Made by a program: the position numbers and the translations under genes. A DNA stretch of 64,000 bases from Streptomyces sp. B21-105 (GTDB lineage: Bacteria > Actinomycetota > Actinomycetes > Streptomycetales > Streptomycetaceae): positions 1,302,001 through 1,366,000 of the forward strand of contig NZ_JARUMJ010000001.1 in the NCBI RefSeq assembly GCF_036898465.1, read 5' to 3'. The notes beneath the pieces were generated by a model, which ran no database searches, was not told where the DNA came from, and was given only the letters and a program-made list of their open reading frames with translations. Shown piece after piece: positions 35,081 to 42,254 of the stretch. Position 1 is the first letter of the stretch. Each line of letters opens with the position of its first letter.

Positions 35081-35895
35081 AAGCCCGATCTCGGCTTCCG
35101 GCCCACGCGGTGTGCCGCGGTCTACCTCGGCGAGGTCCTGCTGGACGTGGCCGGCGGACGGTGGGGCTGGCAGCCGCGTGGCGCCACCGGCTCCTCGGCG
35201 GGCCGGCCGGTCGTGCACCCTGACCCGGCGCTCGGTCTCGCCCCCGTCTCCCCGCTCGCCCTCGTCGCGCGGGCCGTCCGCACCCGCACCGGGTGCGTCT
35301 TCACCGAGGAGGCGGCCAGGCTCGCGGAGGCGGTGGCCGGCCGGCGACGGCGGGAGCCGGACTGGGCTCCCGCCGTGGTGCCACACCCCGGGCAGGCCGC
35401 CCGGACGGCCGGTGCGGACCATCCGGAACTGCTGCGCTGGCTCGCCGTGCGGTCCCGGGAGTTCGCCCGCTGGGCAAACGACGCCGGGCCCGCCGGCGAC
35501 GACGGGCGGCACTGGGACTTCTCCCCCGCCTCCCTCGACGTGCTCGAGACGGTGCTGCGCGAGAGGTTCGACGGCGGTGCCCGCCGCCTCGGGGCGAAGA
35601 GCAGCGCCTTCGTGCAGGGCGCGGTCTGGTACCTCGGCGAGGTCGTCCGCCGCGCCGGGGACGGCGTGGTGTGGCAGTACCAGCCCCGCACCCGCTTCGA
35701 CGAGCCCCTGGAGGCGGCGATGTTCCACGCCCCAAACGAGATCTGCCTGGACACGCCGAGAGCGGGGCGGCCGGGGCTGCGGGAGGGCGGGTCGGCCCAC
35801 CCGATGGCGGTGCTGAACGTCTTCTTCTGGCAGACGGACGAACTGGAAACCCCATCGAGCCCCGGCTCGCCGACATCCTCGACGACTTCGCGTGA
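35021..35895 (+). pseudogene. 5'-truncated, frameshifted gene for a hypothetical protein
   Basis: The reading frame from 35021 encodes LRLLAEYRSADEKPDLGFRPTRCAAVYLGEVLLDV near its start and AKSSAFVQGAVWYLGEVVRRAGDGVVWQYQP later; the similarity of the two (YLGEV followed by a Trp-rich strand) suggests two related halves, of which the first is incomplete. No good ribosome binding site precedes the first ATG. At about 35843-35846 (ctggaaac) the frame is lost; with one extra G it would continue GNPIEPRLADILDDFA and stop at 35895. The family is unknown to me. It overlaps the remnant of a minus-strand gene at its 5' end, which suggests a deletion or rearrangement junction. A sequencing error could explain the 3' frameshift but not the missing 5' end. 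Confidence 0.55.
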
Positions 35896-35922
35896 GTGCC
35901 CGTCAGCACGGACCTCGCCAGA

Positions 35923-35970
35923 GACGCAGGCAGGGACGTAGGCAGGAACGTAGGCACGGACGCAGGCGCG
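35923..35970 (+). repeat. Four 12-bp tandem repeats (gacgtaggcagg-like)
   Basis: Four imperfect copies of a 12-bp unit, gacgcaggcagg, gacgtaggcagg, aacgtaggcacg and gacgcaggcgcg, stand directly after the pseudogene and before the end of the facing small gene. Units are contiguous with no spacers, so this is not a CRISPR array. Confidence 0.8.
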
Positions 35971-36009
35971 GAGTCGGCACGGATGCCGGCGACGTCGGCT
36001 CGGACGTCG

Positions 36010-36303
36010 TCAGCACAGACGGCCGGCGTAGTGGGCGCCCTGGATCTTGGAAGCCGGCCCCAGCCAGGTCGTGCCGGGGCCGACGCAGCGCTCGTAGTCC
36101 GGCGCCAGGGCGACCTCGACCTTGATGACGACCCGGGAGCCGTCGGACGTGCAGTGGTTGTAGAAGGCGTCGGAACCGGTCTCGTAGAAGCCGCACGGGT
36201 TCGCGGCCGCGGGGCCCGCGGTGGCGGCGGTCACCGCGCCCAGCGAGGCGACCACGAGAGCGACGGAACCGATGGTGCTGAGCACCGAACGACGAAAGCG
36301 CAC
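36010..36303 (-). CDS. Small secreted four-cysteine protein (DUF6355-like)
   Basis: A 97-residue protein with a classical signal peptide (RFRRSVLSTIGSVALVVASLG, cleavage probably after the ANPC-preceding Ala near residue 34) and a mature part of about 62 residues containing four Cys (NPCGFYET, YNHCTSDG, ERCVGPG and the final RLC), enough for two disulfides. The GTG at 36303 has AAGGAG seven bases upstream. The mature region resembles small DUF6355 proteins, which have been linked to natural product clusters, but that match is from memory and moderate. No neighbours on its strand are close. Confidence 0.75.
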   Translation of the reverse strand: MRFRRSVLSTIGSVALVVASLGAVTAATAGPAAANPCGFYETGSDAFYNHCTSDGSRVVIKVEVALAPDYERCVGPGTTWLGPASKIQGAHYAGRLC

Positions 36304-36643
36304 GACAGAACTCCTTGACGGATCGGGAGAGCGGGACGGAAGGGGGTCCCCCCGGCCGGCTGGTCGGCAATTGCCTGCCTCAGGATCGGGGCCCGCCTGC
36401 CCCCAGCGGGCGCCTGTCGCGCCGCGTTCACCCCGAAAATCGTTTCGGCGGTCCGCCGTTGGAGTGGATCTTCCTCGGAGGAGGACTCGACGGAGGGGAT
36501 CCGGGGCAAGGCGGGCCGGTTTCACCCGGCTGACCGCCCCGGGTGGTGGACCCGCGCACGCTGACTGACGGTGGATCACGTCAGGCCGGGTCAGGTGAGC
36601 TGACGAGGTGTCGGCTGCCCGGCCGTGACGGAAGGACCATCAG
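36304..36643. promoter_or_regulatory. Divergent intergenic region with conserved leader shared with 60.8 kb
   Basis: These 340 bp separate the small secreted protein gene from the surface-protein gene. An operator-like inverted repeat CCGAAA-ATCG-TTTCGG lies at 36433-36448. From about 36519 to the ATG at 36644 the sequence is clearly similar to the complement of 60801-60925, including GGTGGATCACGTC, GCTGACGAGGTGTCGG and GCCCGGCCGTGACGGAA. Such conservation over non-coding DNA and across different genes marks it as promoter plus leader. See the matching entry near 60.8 kb. Confidence 0.75.
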
Positions 36644-37210
36644 ATGCGCTCTGCTCGAATGATCCTGGCGACCGCGGCGGCCTCGGCCGCCCTGGCGATC
36701 GGCGCTCCCGGCGCCTTCGCCGCCGAAGGGGACTGGGACCACGACAGCTCCTCCTACAGCAAGGAGGACGGCTCCTCCGCCAAGGAGCACGGCAAGGAGG
36801 ACCACGGGAAGGAAGGCCACGGGAAGGAAGAGCACGGCAAGGGGGAGCACGACGGACCGCACGGCGGGATGCACACCGGCGGCGGCGCCCTGACCGCGGT
36901 GACCCAGGACGGCGACCGCGGCGCGGCGAAGGACCCCCGGTTCGACCCGGAGACCTACAAGGAGAAGGACAAGAGCTGGGAGGCCGCCGACACGAACAAG
37001 GAGGAGCACGGCTCGGGCTCCTGGGAGGGCGGCAAGGACGAGTCCGGCGGCTGGAGCGGTAAGCACGGCAAGCCCAGCGGCGGCATGCACACCGGCGGCG
37101 GCGCCCTCGCCGGCCCCTCGGTGACCGCGGCCGGACTCGGCGTCCTTGCCGTCGCCGGGACCGGCGTCTACGCCCTGCGCCGCAGGAAGACGGCAGGGGG
37201 TGTGGCCTGA
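36644..37210 (+). CDS. Surface protein with two GGMHTGGGAL motifs, probable class F sortase partner
   Basis: This 188-residue exported protein has a signal peptide (MRSARMILATAAASAALAIG, cleaved near GAFAAEG), a very hydrophilic body rich in Lys, His, Glu, Gly and Asp (KEHGKEDHGKEGHGKEE), two copies of the motif GGMHTGGGAL (near residues 75 and 147), a hydrophobic helix and the tail YALRRRKTAGGVA. Signal peptide, C-terminal helix and Arg/Lys tail are the layout of sortase-anchored proteins, but no LPXTG is present; the second motif stands where the sorting signal would be. In Streptomyces such proteins are commonly adjacent to class F sortase genes, whereas here the sortase is 23 kb away with a copy of this gene's leader. 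GGAAGGA precedes the ATG. Confidence 0.78.
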   Translation: MRSARMILATAAASAALAIGAPGAFAAEGDWDHDSSSYSKEDGSSAKEHGKEDHGKEGHGKEEHGKGEHDGPHGGMHTGGGALTAVTQDGDRGAAKDPRFDPETYKEKDKSWEAADTNKEEHGSGSWEGGKDESGGWSGKHGKPSGGMHTGGGALAGPSVTAAGLGVLAVAGTGVYALRRRKTAGGVA

Positions 37211-37237
37211 CGATGCCTGACGCGATAGCAGCCGCGG

Positions 37238-37262
37238 CCGCCACGCTCGCTCTGCGTGGCGG
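37238..37262 (+). terminator. Hairpin after the surface-protein gene
   Basis: CCGCCACGC (37238-37246) pairs with GCGTGGCGG (37254-37262) around a 7-nt loop, 28 bp past the stop codon. It probably ends the monocistronic transcript. No T-run. Confidence 0.55.
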
Positions 37263-37441
37263 TCCGGCCGGCTGTCGGTCACGGCCGGCGGCACCCGGCG
37301 CCGACGACGTCGGCGCCGCAACCCCCGTTCGCCGTCGCCCTCGTTCGCTGCCGCCGCCGGTCCCCCCTGTCGGCGGCCCCGCTGCGCCCGTACACTGACA
37401 AATCACAGATGTGCGGGCGCAGTTCAGCGGGGGGAGCCGCC

Positions 37442-39007
37442 ATGTCGGGGGACCAGTACGACAGATTCGACCACGCCTTCAGCGTGCCGCCCATGCCGTC
37501 GGCGCCGCCGCCGGCCCCCGCCGACGGGGTGCGGGCCGTCGCGGTCGCGGTGCTGAACCTCAGCGGACTGGGGCTGGGGTACGCGCTGACCCGGCGCTGG
37601 TTGCCGGCGGCGCTGTGCTGGGCGGCCACCGCCGCCCTGCTGCTCGTGGCGCTGCCGGCCGACCCGGACGGCGTCCCCGGCCTCGCCCTCGTCCTGTACG
37701 GCGTGTTCCTCGTCGCCGTGGCGGCGCACGGGGCGCGGGTGGGCCTGCGCACACCGCTGACGGGACCGCGCAATGCGCCTCTCGCGCTCGGGCTCGGACT
37801 GCTCCTCCTCGTGGCCCCGGCCGGCGGCGCGGTGCTGTACGACGGGGCGCGGGACGAAGCGATCCAGCAGATGCTCCTCGACCGGCTCGACGAGGCGAAC
37901 CGCCTGGTGGAGGCGGCCGGCGAACGGCCCTTCGACTCGGCGCAGCCCGACTACCGCAAGGCTCTTGCCGCCTACGCCGCCCTGCAGGCCGATCATCCCG
38001 GCTCCCGGGCCGCCGAGCGGGTGCCCGCGCAGATGAAGACCTTCTACCGGACGGTCGGCATCTCCTACGGCCAGGGCGACCATTGTGCGGCCGCCGCGCC
38101 GCTGAAGTTCCTGCGCACGGTGCCGAAGAGCCTGCCCGGGACGGATCTCGGAGATCTGAAGACCTGGCCCGACGACCGGCTGGCCACCTCGCTGTACGAG
38201 TGCGCGTCCGCGTCGCTCACGGCGGGCGAGGCGGGCTGGACGGGGCAGTTCGGGGAACTGCTGACGACGTTCCCCGCCTCGGCGCAGGCCGCGAAGGTGG
38301 AGCCGGCCGTAGCCGCGGCCGTCACGAAGACGCAGAAGGACCTGGCCGGAGCCGAACCCTGCGCGGCGGTCGAGCGGCTGTCCACGCTGAGCTCGCAGAT
38401 CGACGGGCTGCCCGCCGAGCGGACGGCCTTCGCCGGCGCCCTCGACAAGGACGCCGCCCGGGCCACGGCGAGCGCCGACACGGGCGCGTACACCTGCGGT
38501 GTGGACCAGTACCGGGACGGCGACTTCAAGTCGGCGCAGGCGACGATGACCGACTACGCCGCCGGCCACAAGAGCGCCGGGAACACGGCCCTGGCGAAGA
38601 AGATCGCGATAGCGGCCGAGATCGCCCAGACCGTGCCGGCCGCGGGAAAGAAGCTGCCGACGACGCGTTCCGGCGGCAGCATCTCGGTGACGGTGCAGAA
38701 CGACAGCCCCGACGAGATCACGGTTCTCTACACGGGTCCGGTCACCGGCAGTTTCGTCCTCAAGGGATGCGGCAACTGCAAGGCGTACCCCCTCAGCAGC
38801 ACCCTCAGCCCGGGTTTCAAGCCCTGCAGCAGTAGCAGCAAGAAGTATCCGGAGCGGACCATCAGCCTGCCGGTCGGCACCACGTTCTTCCTGCACAAAC
38901 CGAAACGCGGCCTCGACACCCCCGCTTCGGACACGGCCAAGCTCGAATCCGGTTACATCTACACCGAATGCGCCTACACGACACAGGGTCTGGGGTCGCT
39001 CTCCTGA
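37442..39007 (+). CDS. Membrane protein of unknown function with extracytoplasmic helical domain
   Basis: A 521-residue protein. The first 120 residues hold three or four hydrophobic segments (VRAVAVAVLNLSGLGLGYAL, LCWAATAALLLVALP, LALVLYGVFLVAVAAH and LALGLGLLLLVAPAGGAVL). A large domain follows (about 130-420) with repeated helical pairs such as YRKALAAYAALQADHPGSRAAERV, QGDHCAAAAPLKFLRTVP and YRDGDFKSAQATMTDYAAGHK, reminiscent of TPR-like repeats. The C-terminal part (about 420-521) is beta-rich with Cys (GCGNCKAYP, FKPCSSSS, YTECAY). The ATG at 37442 has GGGGGAG upstream. I do not recognise the family; the topology suggests a sensor or scaffold at the cell surface. Confidence 0.75.
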   Translation: MSGDQYDRFDHAFSVPPMPSAPPPAPADGVRAVAVAVLNLSGLGLGYALTRRWLPAALCWAATAALLLVALPADPDGVPGLALVLYGVFLVAVAAHGARVGLRTPLTGPRNAPLALGLGLLLLVAPAGGAVLYDGARDEAIQQMLLDRLDEANRLVEAAGERPFDSAQPDYRKALAAYAALQADHPGSRAAERVPAQMKTFYRTVGISYGQGDHCAAAAPLKFLRTVPKSLPGTDLGDLKTWPDDRLATSLYECASASLTAGEAGWTGQFGELLTTFPASAQAAKVEPAVAAAVTKTQKDLAGAEPCAAVERLSTLSSQIDGLPAERTAFAGALDKDAARATASADTGAYTCGVDQYRDGDFKSAQATMTDYAAGHKSAGNTALAKKIAIAAEIAQTVPAAGKKLPTTRSGGSISVTVQNDSPDEITVLYTGPVTGSFVLKGCGNCKAYPLSSTLSPGFKPCSSSSKKYPERTISLPVGTTFFLHKPKRGLDTPASDTAKLESGYIYTECAYTTQGLGSLS

Positions 39008-39150
39008 ACTCCGGGTTAACAGGCGGGGAATTCCATTGGCTGAATTTCCGTCAGTTTCTGAATTCATTACCGGAGGGTCACATGTGACGGGTGATATGGT
39101 GCGCCGGAATTCCTTGGCGCAGCCCCCCACGAAAGCCCTGAGAAACTCCC
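39008..39150. promoter_or_regulatory. AT-richer regulatory region upstream of the D,D-carboxypeptidase gene
   Basis: These 143 bp are clearly poorer in GC than their surroundings and dense in symmetry: a perfect palindrome GTCACATGTGAC at 39077-39088, two GGAATTCC palindromes at 39027-39034 and 39106-39113, a direct repeat CTGAATT at 39040 and 39058, and GCGCC-N10-GGCGC at 39101-39120. TATGGT at 39095-39100 may be a -10 box. The layout suggests a regulated promoter with the GTCACATGTGAC site as operator. Confidence 0.6.
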
Positions 39151-40515
39151 ATGAGCGACATAGTGCAGGAATCCCCCACAACCTCCTTCACGCCGGGCGG
39201 CCGGCGCCGGCACCGCAAGGCCCGACAGAGCGGCGTCGGCATGCGCCGGGCGCTGGTGCTCGCACTGGCCGTGCCCGTCACCTCCGCCGCCCTGGCCGGC
39301 CCGTCGGCGTTCGCCGTCGACAAGGGCGTCGGCACGACGGCCAAGGACACCTCGGGTCCCGACGCGGACGACCAGCAGATGGCCGCCAATCTCGAGACCC
39401 GGGTACTGGACCAGCGGCTGGGCTCGGACGTCAGCGGCGTGGTGATCGACGCCGATTCGGGCGACGCCCTCTGGGACCACAACAGTGCGACGGCGCTGAT
39501 GCCGGCGTCCAACGTCAAGCTCGCCACGTCGACCGCCGCGCTCACCGTGCTCGGCCCCGACCACCGCTTCACCACCAAGGTCGTCTACGGCGGCGGCACC
39601 CTCACCCTCGTCGGAGGCGGCGACCGCACGCTCACGACCGCGGACCTCGACGAGCTGGCGAGCAGCGCGGTGGCCGGCCTCAAGGCGGCCGGCCTCAAGG
39701 CGGTGAAGGTCGCCGTGGACGACAGCCTCTTCCCCGAGCCCACTCTGGCCAACGGCTGGAACACCGGCTACTACCCCGACTCCGTCGCCCCGGTGCGCGC
39801 TCTCGTCGTCGACGGGCACGGTGTGCAGGACACCTCCCTGGACGCCGGGCAGGTCTTCGCGCAGCGGCTGGCCGCCGCCGGGGTCACCGTCGACGGCACG
39901 GTCACCCGTGCCACGGCGAAGCGGACGGACTTCCCGGTGGCCCGGCACCGGTCGGCGCCGCTGTCGGACATCGTCCACACGATGCTCAAGACCAGCGACA
40001 ACAACATCGCCGAGACCCTGCTGCGGATGACCGCCCTGGGCGCGGGCCGTCCTGCCACCTTCGAGGGCGGCACGCAGATCGTGCGAGAGGTGCTGAGCCG
40101 GCGGTACGGGGTGTCGCTCGACCACTTCGAGATGTACGACGGAAGCGGCCTGTCCCGGGCGGACCGCATCCCGGCGGCCACTCTCGCGGACATCCTCGAG
40201 CTGCTGACGAAGCCCCGCAACGCCCGTGTCCTCGGCTCCATCCTGGAGGGGCTGCCCGTCTCCGGCGAGGCCGGCAGCACCCTCGGGCCGGAGTGGGGCC
40301 GCTTCGACGACGCCAACTCCAAGTGCGCGGTGGGCAAGGTGCACGCGACGACCGGCACGCTGACCGGGGCCGTCGCGCTCAGCGGTCTCACGCAGGGCAA
40401 GGACGGCAACTGGAAGGTGTTCTCCTTCGTCGAGAACAACTCCACCGCCAACCCGAACGACATCAAGGACGCGATGGACGGCCTCGCCGCGACCGTGAAC
40501 GGCTGCTGGGCCTGA
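39151..40515 (+). CDS. PBP4/DacB-type D-alanyl-D-alanine carboxypeptidase (peptidase S13)
   Basis: This 454-residue penicillin-binding enzyme trims or cleaves peptidoglycan cross-links outside the cell. It has a cytoplasmic basic start, a membrane anchor or signal (RRALVLALAVPVTSAALAG, about 31-50), and the S13 motifs SNVK at 120-123, SDN at 282-284 and, in place of KTG, the triad TTG at 400-402 (HATTGTLTG). The typical S13 insertion domain between the first two motifs (about 150-250) is shortened. The ATG at 39151 lies after a weak GAGAAA site. The missing Lys in the third motif could alter activity or penicillin binding. Strong hairpins follow the stop. Confidence 0.9.
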   Translation: MSDIVQESPTTSFTPGGRRRHRKARQSGVGMRRALVLALAVPVTSAALAGPSAFAVDKGVGTTAKDTSGPDADDQQMAANLETRVLDQRLGSDVSGVVIDADSGDALWDHNSATALMPASNVKLATSTAALTVLGPDHRFTTKVVYGGGTLTLVGGGDRTLTTADLDELASSAVAGLKAAGLKAVKVAVDDSLFPEPTLANGWNTGYYPDSVAPVRALVVDGHGVQDTSLDAGQVFAQRLAAAGVTVDGTVTRATAKRTDFPVARHRSAPLSDIVHTMLKTSDNNIAETLLRMTALGAGRPATFEGGTQIVREVLSRRYGVSLDHFEMYDGSGLSRADRIPAATLADILELLTKPRNARVLGSILEGLPVSGEAGSTLGPEWGRFDDANSKCAVGKVHATTGTLTGAVALSGLTQGKDGNWKVFSFVENNSTANPNDIKDAMDGLAATVNGCWA

Positions 40516-40533
40516 CCGGCGTCCGGGGAACAT

Positions 40534-40568
40534 GAGAGGGCCGGCCGCCGAAAGGCGCCGGCCCTCTC
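40534..40568 (+). terminator. Hairpin terminator with GAAA tetraloop after the carboxypeptidase gene
   Basis: GAGAGGGCCGGC (40534-40545) pairs with GCCGGCCCTCTC (40557-40568), and inner GCC/GGC close on a GAAA tetraloop at 40550-40553. It lies 18 bp beyond the stop. Confidence 0.85.
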
Positions 40569-40614
40569 GCATCGGCCCACCCCGCGACCCACTGTTTTCG
40601 CCCTGCCCCGTTGC

Positions 40615-40656
40615 GCCCACGGCCCCGCACCCTCCTTCGGGTGCGGGGCCGTGGGC
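40615..40656. terminator. Perfect 18-bp hairpin between convergent genes
   Basis: GCCCACGGCCCCGCACCC (40615-40632) and its exact complement (40639-40656) surround a 6-nt loop TCCTTC. Being symmetric it can end transcription from both the carboxypeptidase gene and the facing beta-propeller gene. Three 11-bp repeats of ggatcggtcgc type follow at about 40687-40720. Confidence 0.8.
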
Positions 40657-40723
40657 ATGCGTGGGCGTGGGCGGCTCCTGGCCGCGGGTCGGTCGCGGAT
40701 CGGTCGCGGATCGGTCGCGGTCG

Positions 40724-41704
40724 CTAGCCGCGGGCGCGTTGGCGTACGTGGGCCAGGAGGAGGTTGGGGTCCTGCTGGGTGAAGTACGCCGCGCTGGTGA
40801 CGTAGGCGGTCGTGCCGCGCACGGTCACGGACGTGGGGTTCGACAGTCCGTTCTGGCGGTCGAGGACCACCTGGTGGGTGCCGTCCGGGCGGACCAGGGC
40901 GACCTCACTGCCGCCGGTCAGCGCGACGAGGGCCGTCTCGCCGCGCCGGTCGAGGAACCCGAAGTCGTCGAGCGCGTAGAGGCCCGTCGCCCGGGTCTGG
41001 ATCGCGCAGGCCGAGCCGTCCTCGCCGACCGGGATGCGCAGCAGCGTTCCGGCGTTGGTGTTGGACACCCACACGGCGTCGCGGTGCAGGCGCAGACCGT
41101 TGGCTCCGACCTTGGCCGCGGGCCGCGCGTTGCGCGGCTCGAGTGCGGCTCCCTGGGCCCATGCGGTGGGCTTGCCGCCCGCGCGCGGGACGCGCCAGAC
41201 GGTGCCCAGCACCGAGTCGGCGACGTAGAACACGCCTCGGCGCTCGTCGAGGGCCAGACCGTTGGGGAAGCCCTTCTCCGGCAGCCGGGCGATCTGGCGG
41301 GGTCTGCCGCCGCCTGCGGGGATGCGCCAGATGCCGGTCGCGTGGGTGCCGGTGGCGTAGGTGACGTAGAGGGTGCCGTTCTGCGCGCGGGCGATGCCGA
41401 GGACGACGGCCCTGCCGACGACGGGCGTGGGCGCGTCCGGCACGGCGGGCAGCGTCGCGAGGAGCCGCTTGCTGCCCTCGCGGCTGACGTTGACGACCTG
41501 GCGGGCGGTCGAGAACGTCAGGTCGGCGGAGCCGTCGGGTTCGAGCGCGATGTTCTCCGGTGACTCGCCCGCGGCGATGTCGAAGTGGGCGACGACGCGC
41601 GGAGCGGACACGGTCGGCTCGTCTCCCGCGGCGGGAGCCGTGGCGAGCAGCCCGAGAGCGAGGGCGGCGGCGGTGATACCCGCCGATCGGGGAAGTCGGG
41701 GCAT
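40724..41704 (-). CDS. Secreted SMP-30/gluconolactonase-like beta-propeller protein
   Basis: A 326-residue exported protein with a signal peptide (PRLPRSAGITAAALALGLLATAPAAG). The mature part is a series of propeller blades with words such as SPENIALEPDGSADLTF, NGTLYVTYATGTHATGIWRIP, FPNGLALDERRGVFYVADSVLGTVWRVP and VGANGLRLHRDAVWVSNTNAGTLLRIPV, characteristic of the SMP-30/NHL-like six-bladed group. These bind divalent metals and act as lactonases or simply as ligand binders. The ATG at 41704 has AGAGAGG upstream. It is monocistronic; the substrate is unknown. Confidence 0.88.
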   Translation of the reverse strand: MPRLPRSAGITAAALALGLLATAPAAGDEPTVSAPRVVAHFDIAAGESPENIALEPDGSADLTFSTARQVVNVSREGSKRLLATLPAVPDAPTPVVGRAVVLGIARAQNGTLYVTYATGTHATGIWRIPAGGGRPRQIARLPEKGFPNGLALDERRGVFYVADSVLGTVWRVPRAGGKPTAWAQGAALEPRNARPAAKVGANGLRLHRDAVWVSNTNAGTLLRIPVGEDGSACAIQTRATGLYALDDFGFLDRRGETALVALTGGSEVALVRPDGTHQVVLDRQNGLSNPTSVTVRGTTAYVTSAAYFTQQDPNLLLAHVRQRARG

Positions 41705-41950
41705 GGGACCTCTCTTCGGGGGAAGCCTGGACCGCCGCTGTGCGGCGGCCAGACGACCATGTCCGCGCCCCGGCGGCGACCACCGCCGTCGTGGCCGGGA
41801 CATCGCCCGCGTGGCCCACGGCATCGACCCGCCTGCCGCTCACCCGGGTGACCCGGCGATGCAGCAGACTGTGGGGGCGACAGCCCGTCCGCGAGGACGC
41901 CCGGGCGTACACCCGCCGGGACAGGAACCCCACCCAGAAGGAAGCACGAC
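41705..41950. promoter_or_regulatory. Divergent region between beta-propeller and zinc-ribbon genes
   Basis: These 246 bp hold the promoters of both divergent genes. I found no convincing -35/-10 pair and no gene. AAGGAAG at 41938-41944 is the ribosome binding site of the rightward GTG start. Confidence 0.35.
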
Positions 41951-42241
41951 GTGATCATCTTCGGCACCAAGGGATACCTCTACCAGCTGGCGATACTGAC
42001 TCTGGTGTGCGGCCACTGCGGCAACCCCGCCGCGCACACCCTCAGGAAGCGGGTCACGAAGTTCACGCTCTTCTTCGTGCCGCTCTTCCCGATCTCATCG
42101 AAGTACGCGACCCAGTGCACCTTCTGCGGCGCGGAACAGAAGGTGACCAAGGAGCAGGCCGAGCAGCTGCAGGCGCAGGCCGCGGGTCACGTCGGCGGTC
42201 AGGCGTACGGGCAGCCGCAGCAGCAGCCGTACCAGCGCTGA
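41951..42241 (+). CDS. Zinc-ribbon family small protein
   Basis: A 96-residue protein with a GTG start and AAGGAAG upstream. Cys 20 and 23 (CGHC) and Cys 56 and 59 (CTFC) form a zinc ribbon separated by a hydrophobic segment (KFTLFFVPLFPISSKY). A Gln-rich tail follows (AEQLQAQAAGHVGGQAYGQPQQQ). It belongs to the small zinc-ribbon proteins common in actinobacteria, of unknown function. It converges with the sugar-binding lipoprotein gene, 13 bp apart. Confidence 0.85.
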   Translation: MIIFGTKGYLYQLAILTLVCGHCGNPAAHTLRKRVTKFTLFFVPLFPISSKYATQCTFCGAEQKVTKEQAEQLQAQAAGHVGGQAYGQPQQQPYQR

Positions 42242-42254
42242 CGTCCGCCGGGGC

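Noticed and set aside
35923..35970. A small CRISPR array
   Set aside because: The 12-bp units are contiguous and degenerate without spacers, and no cas gene is in the window.
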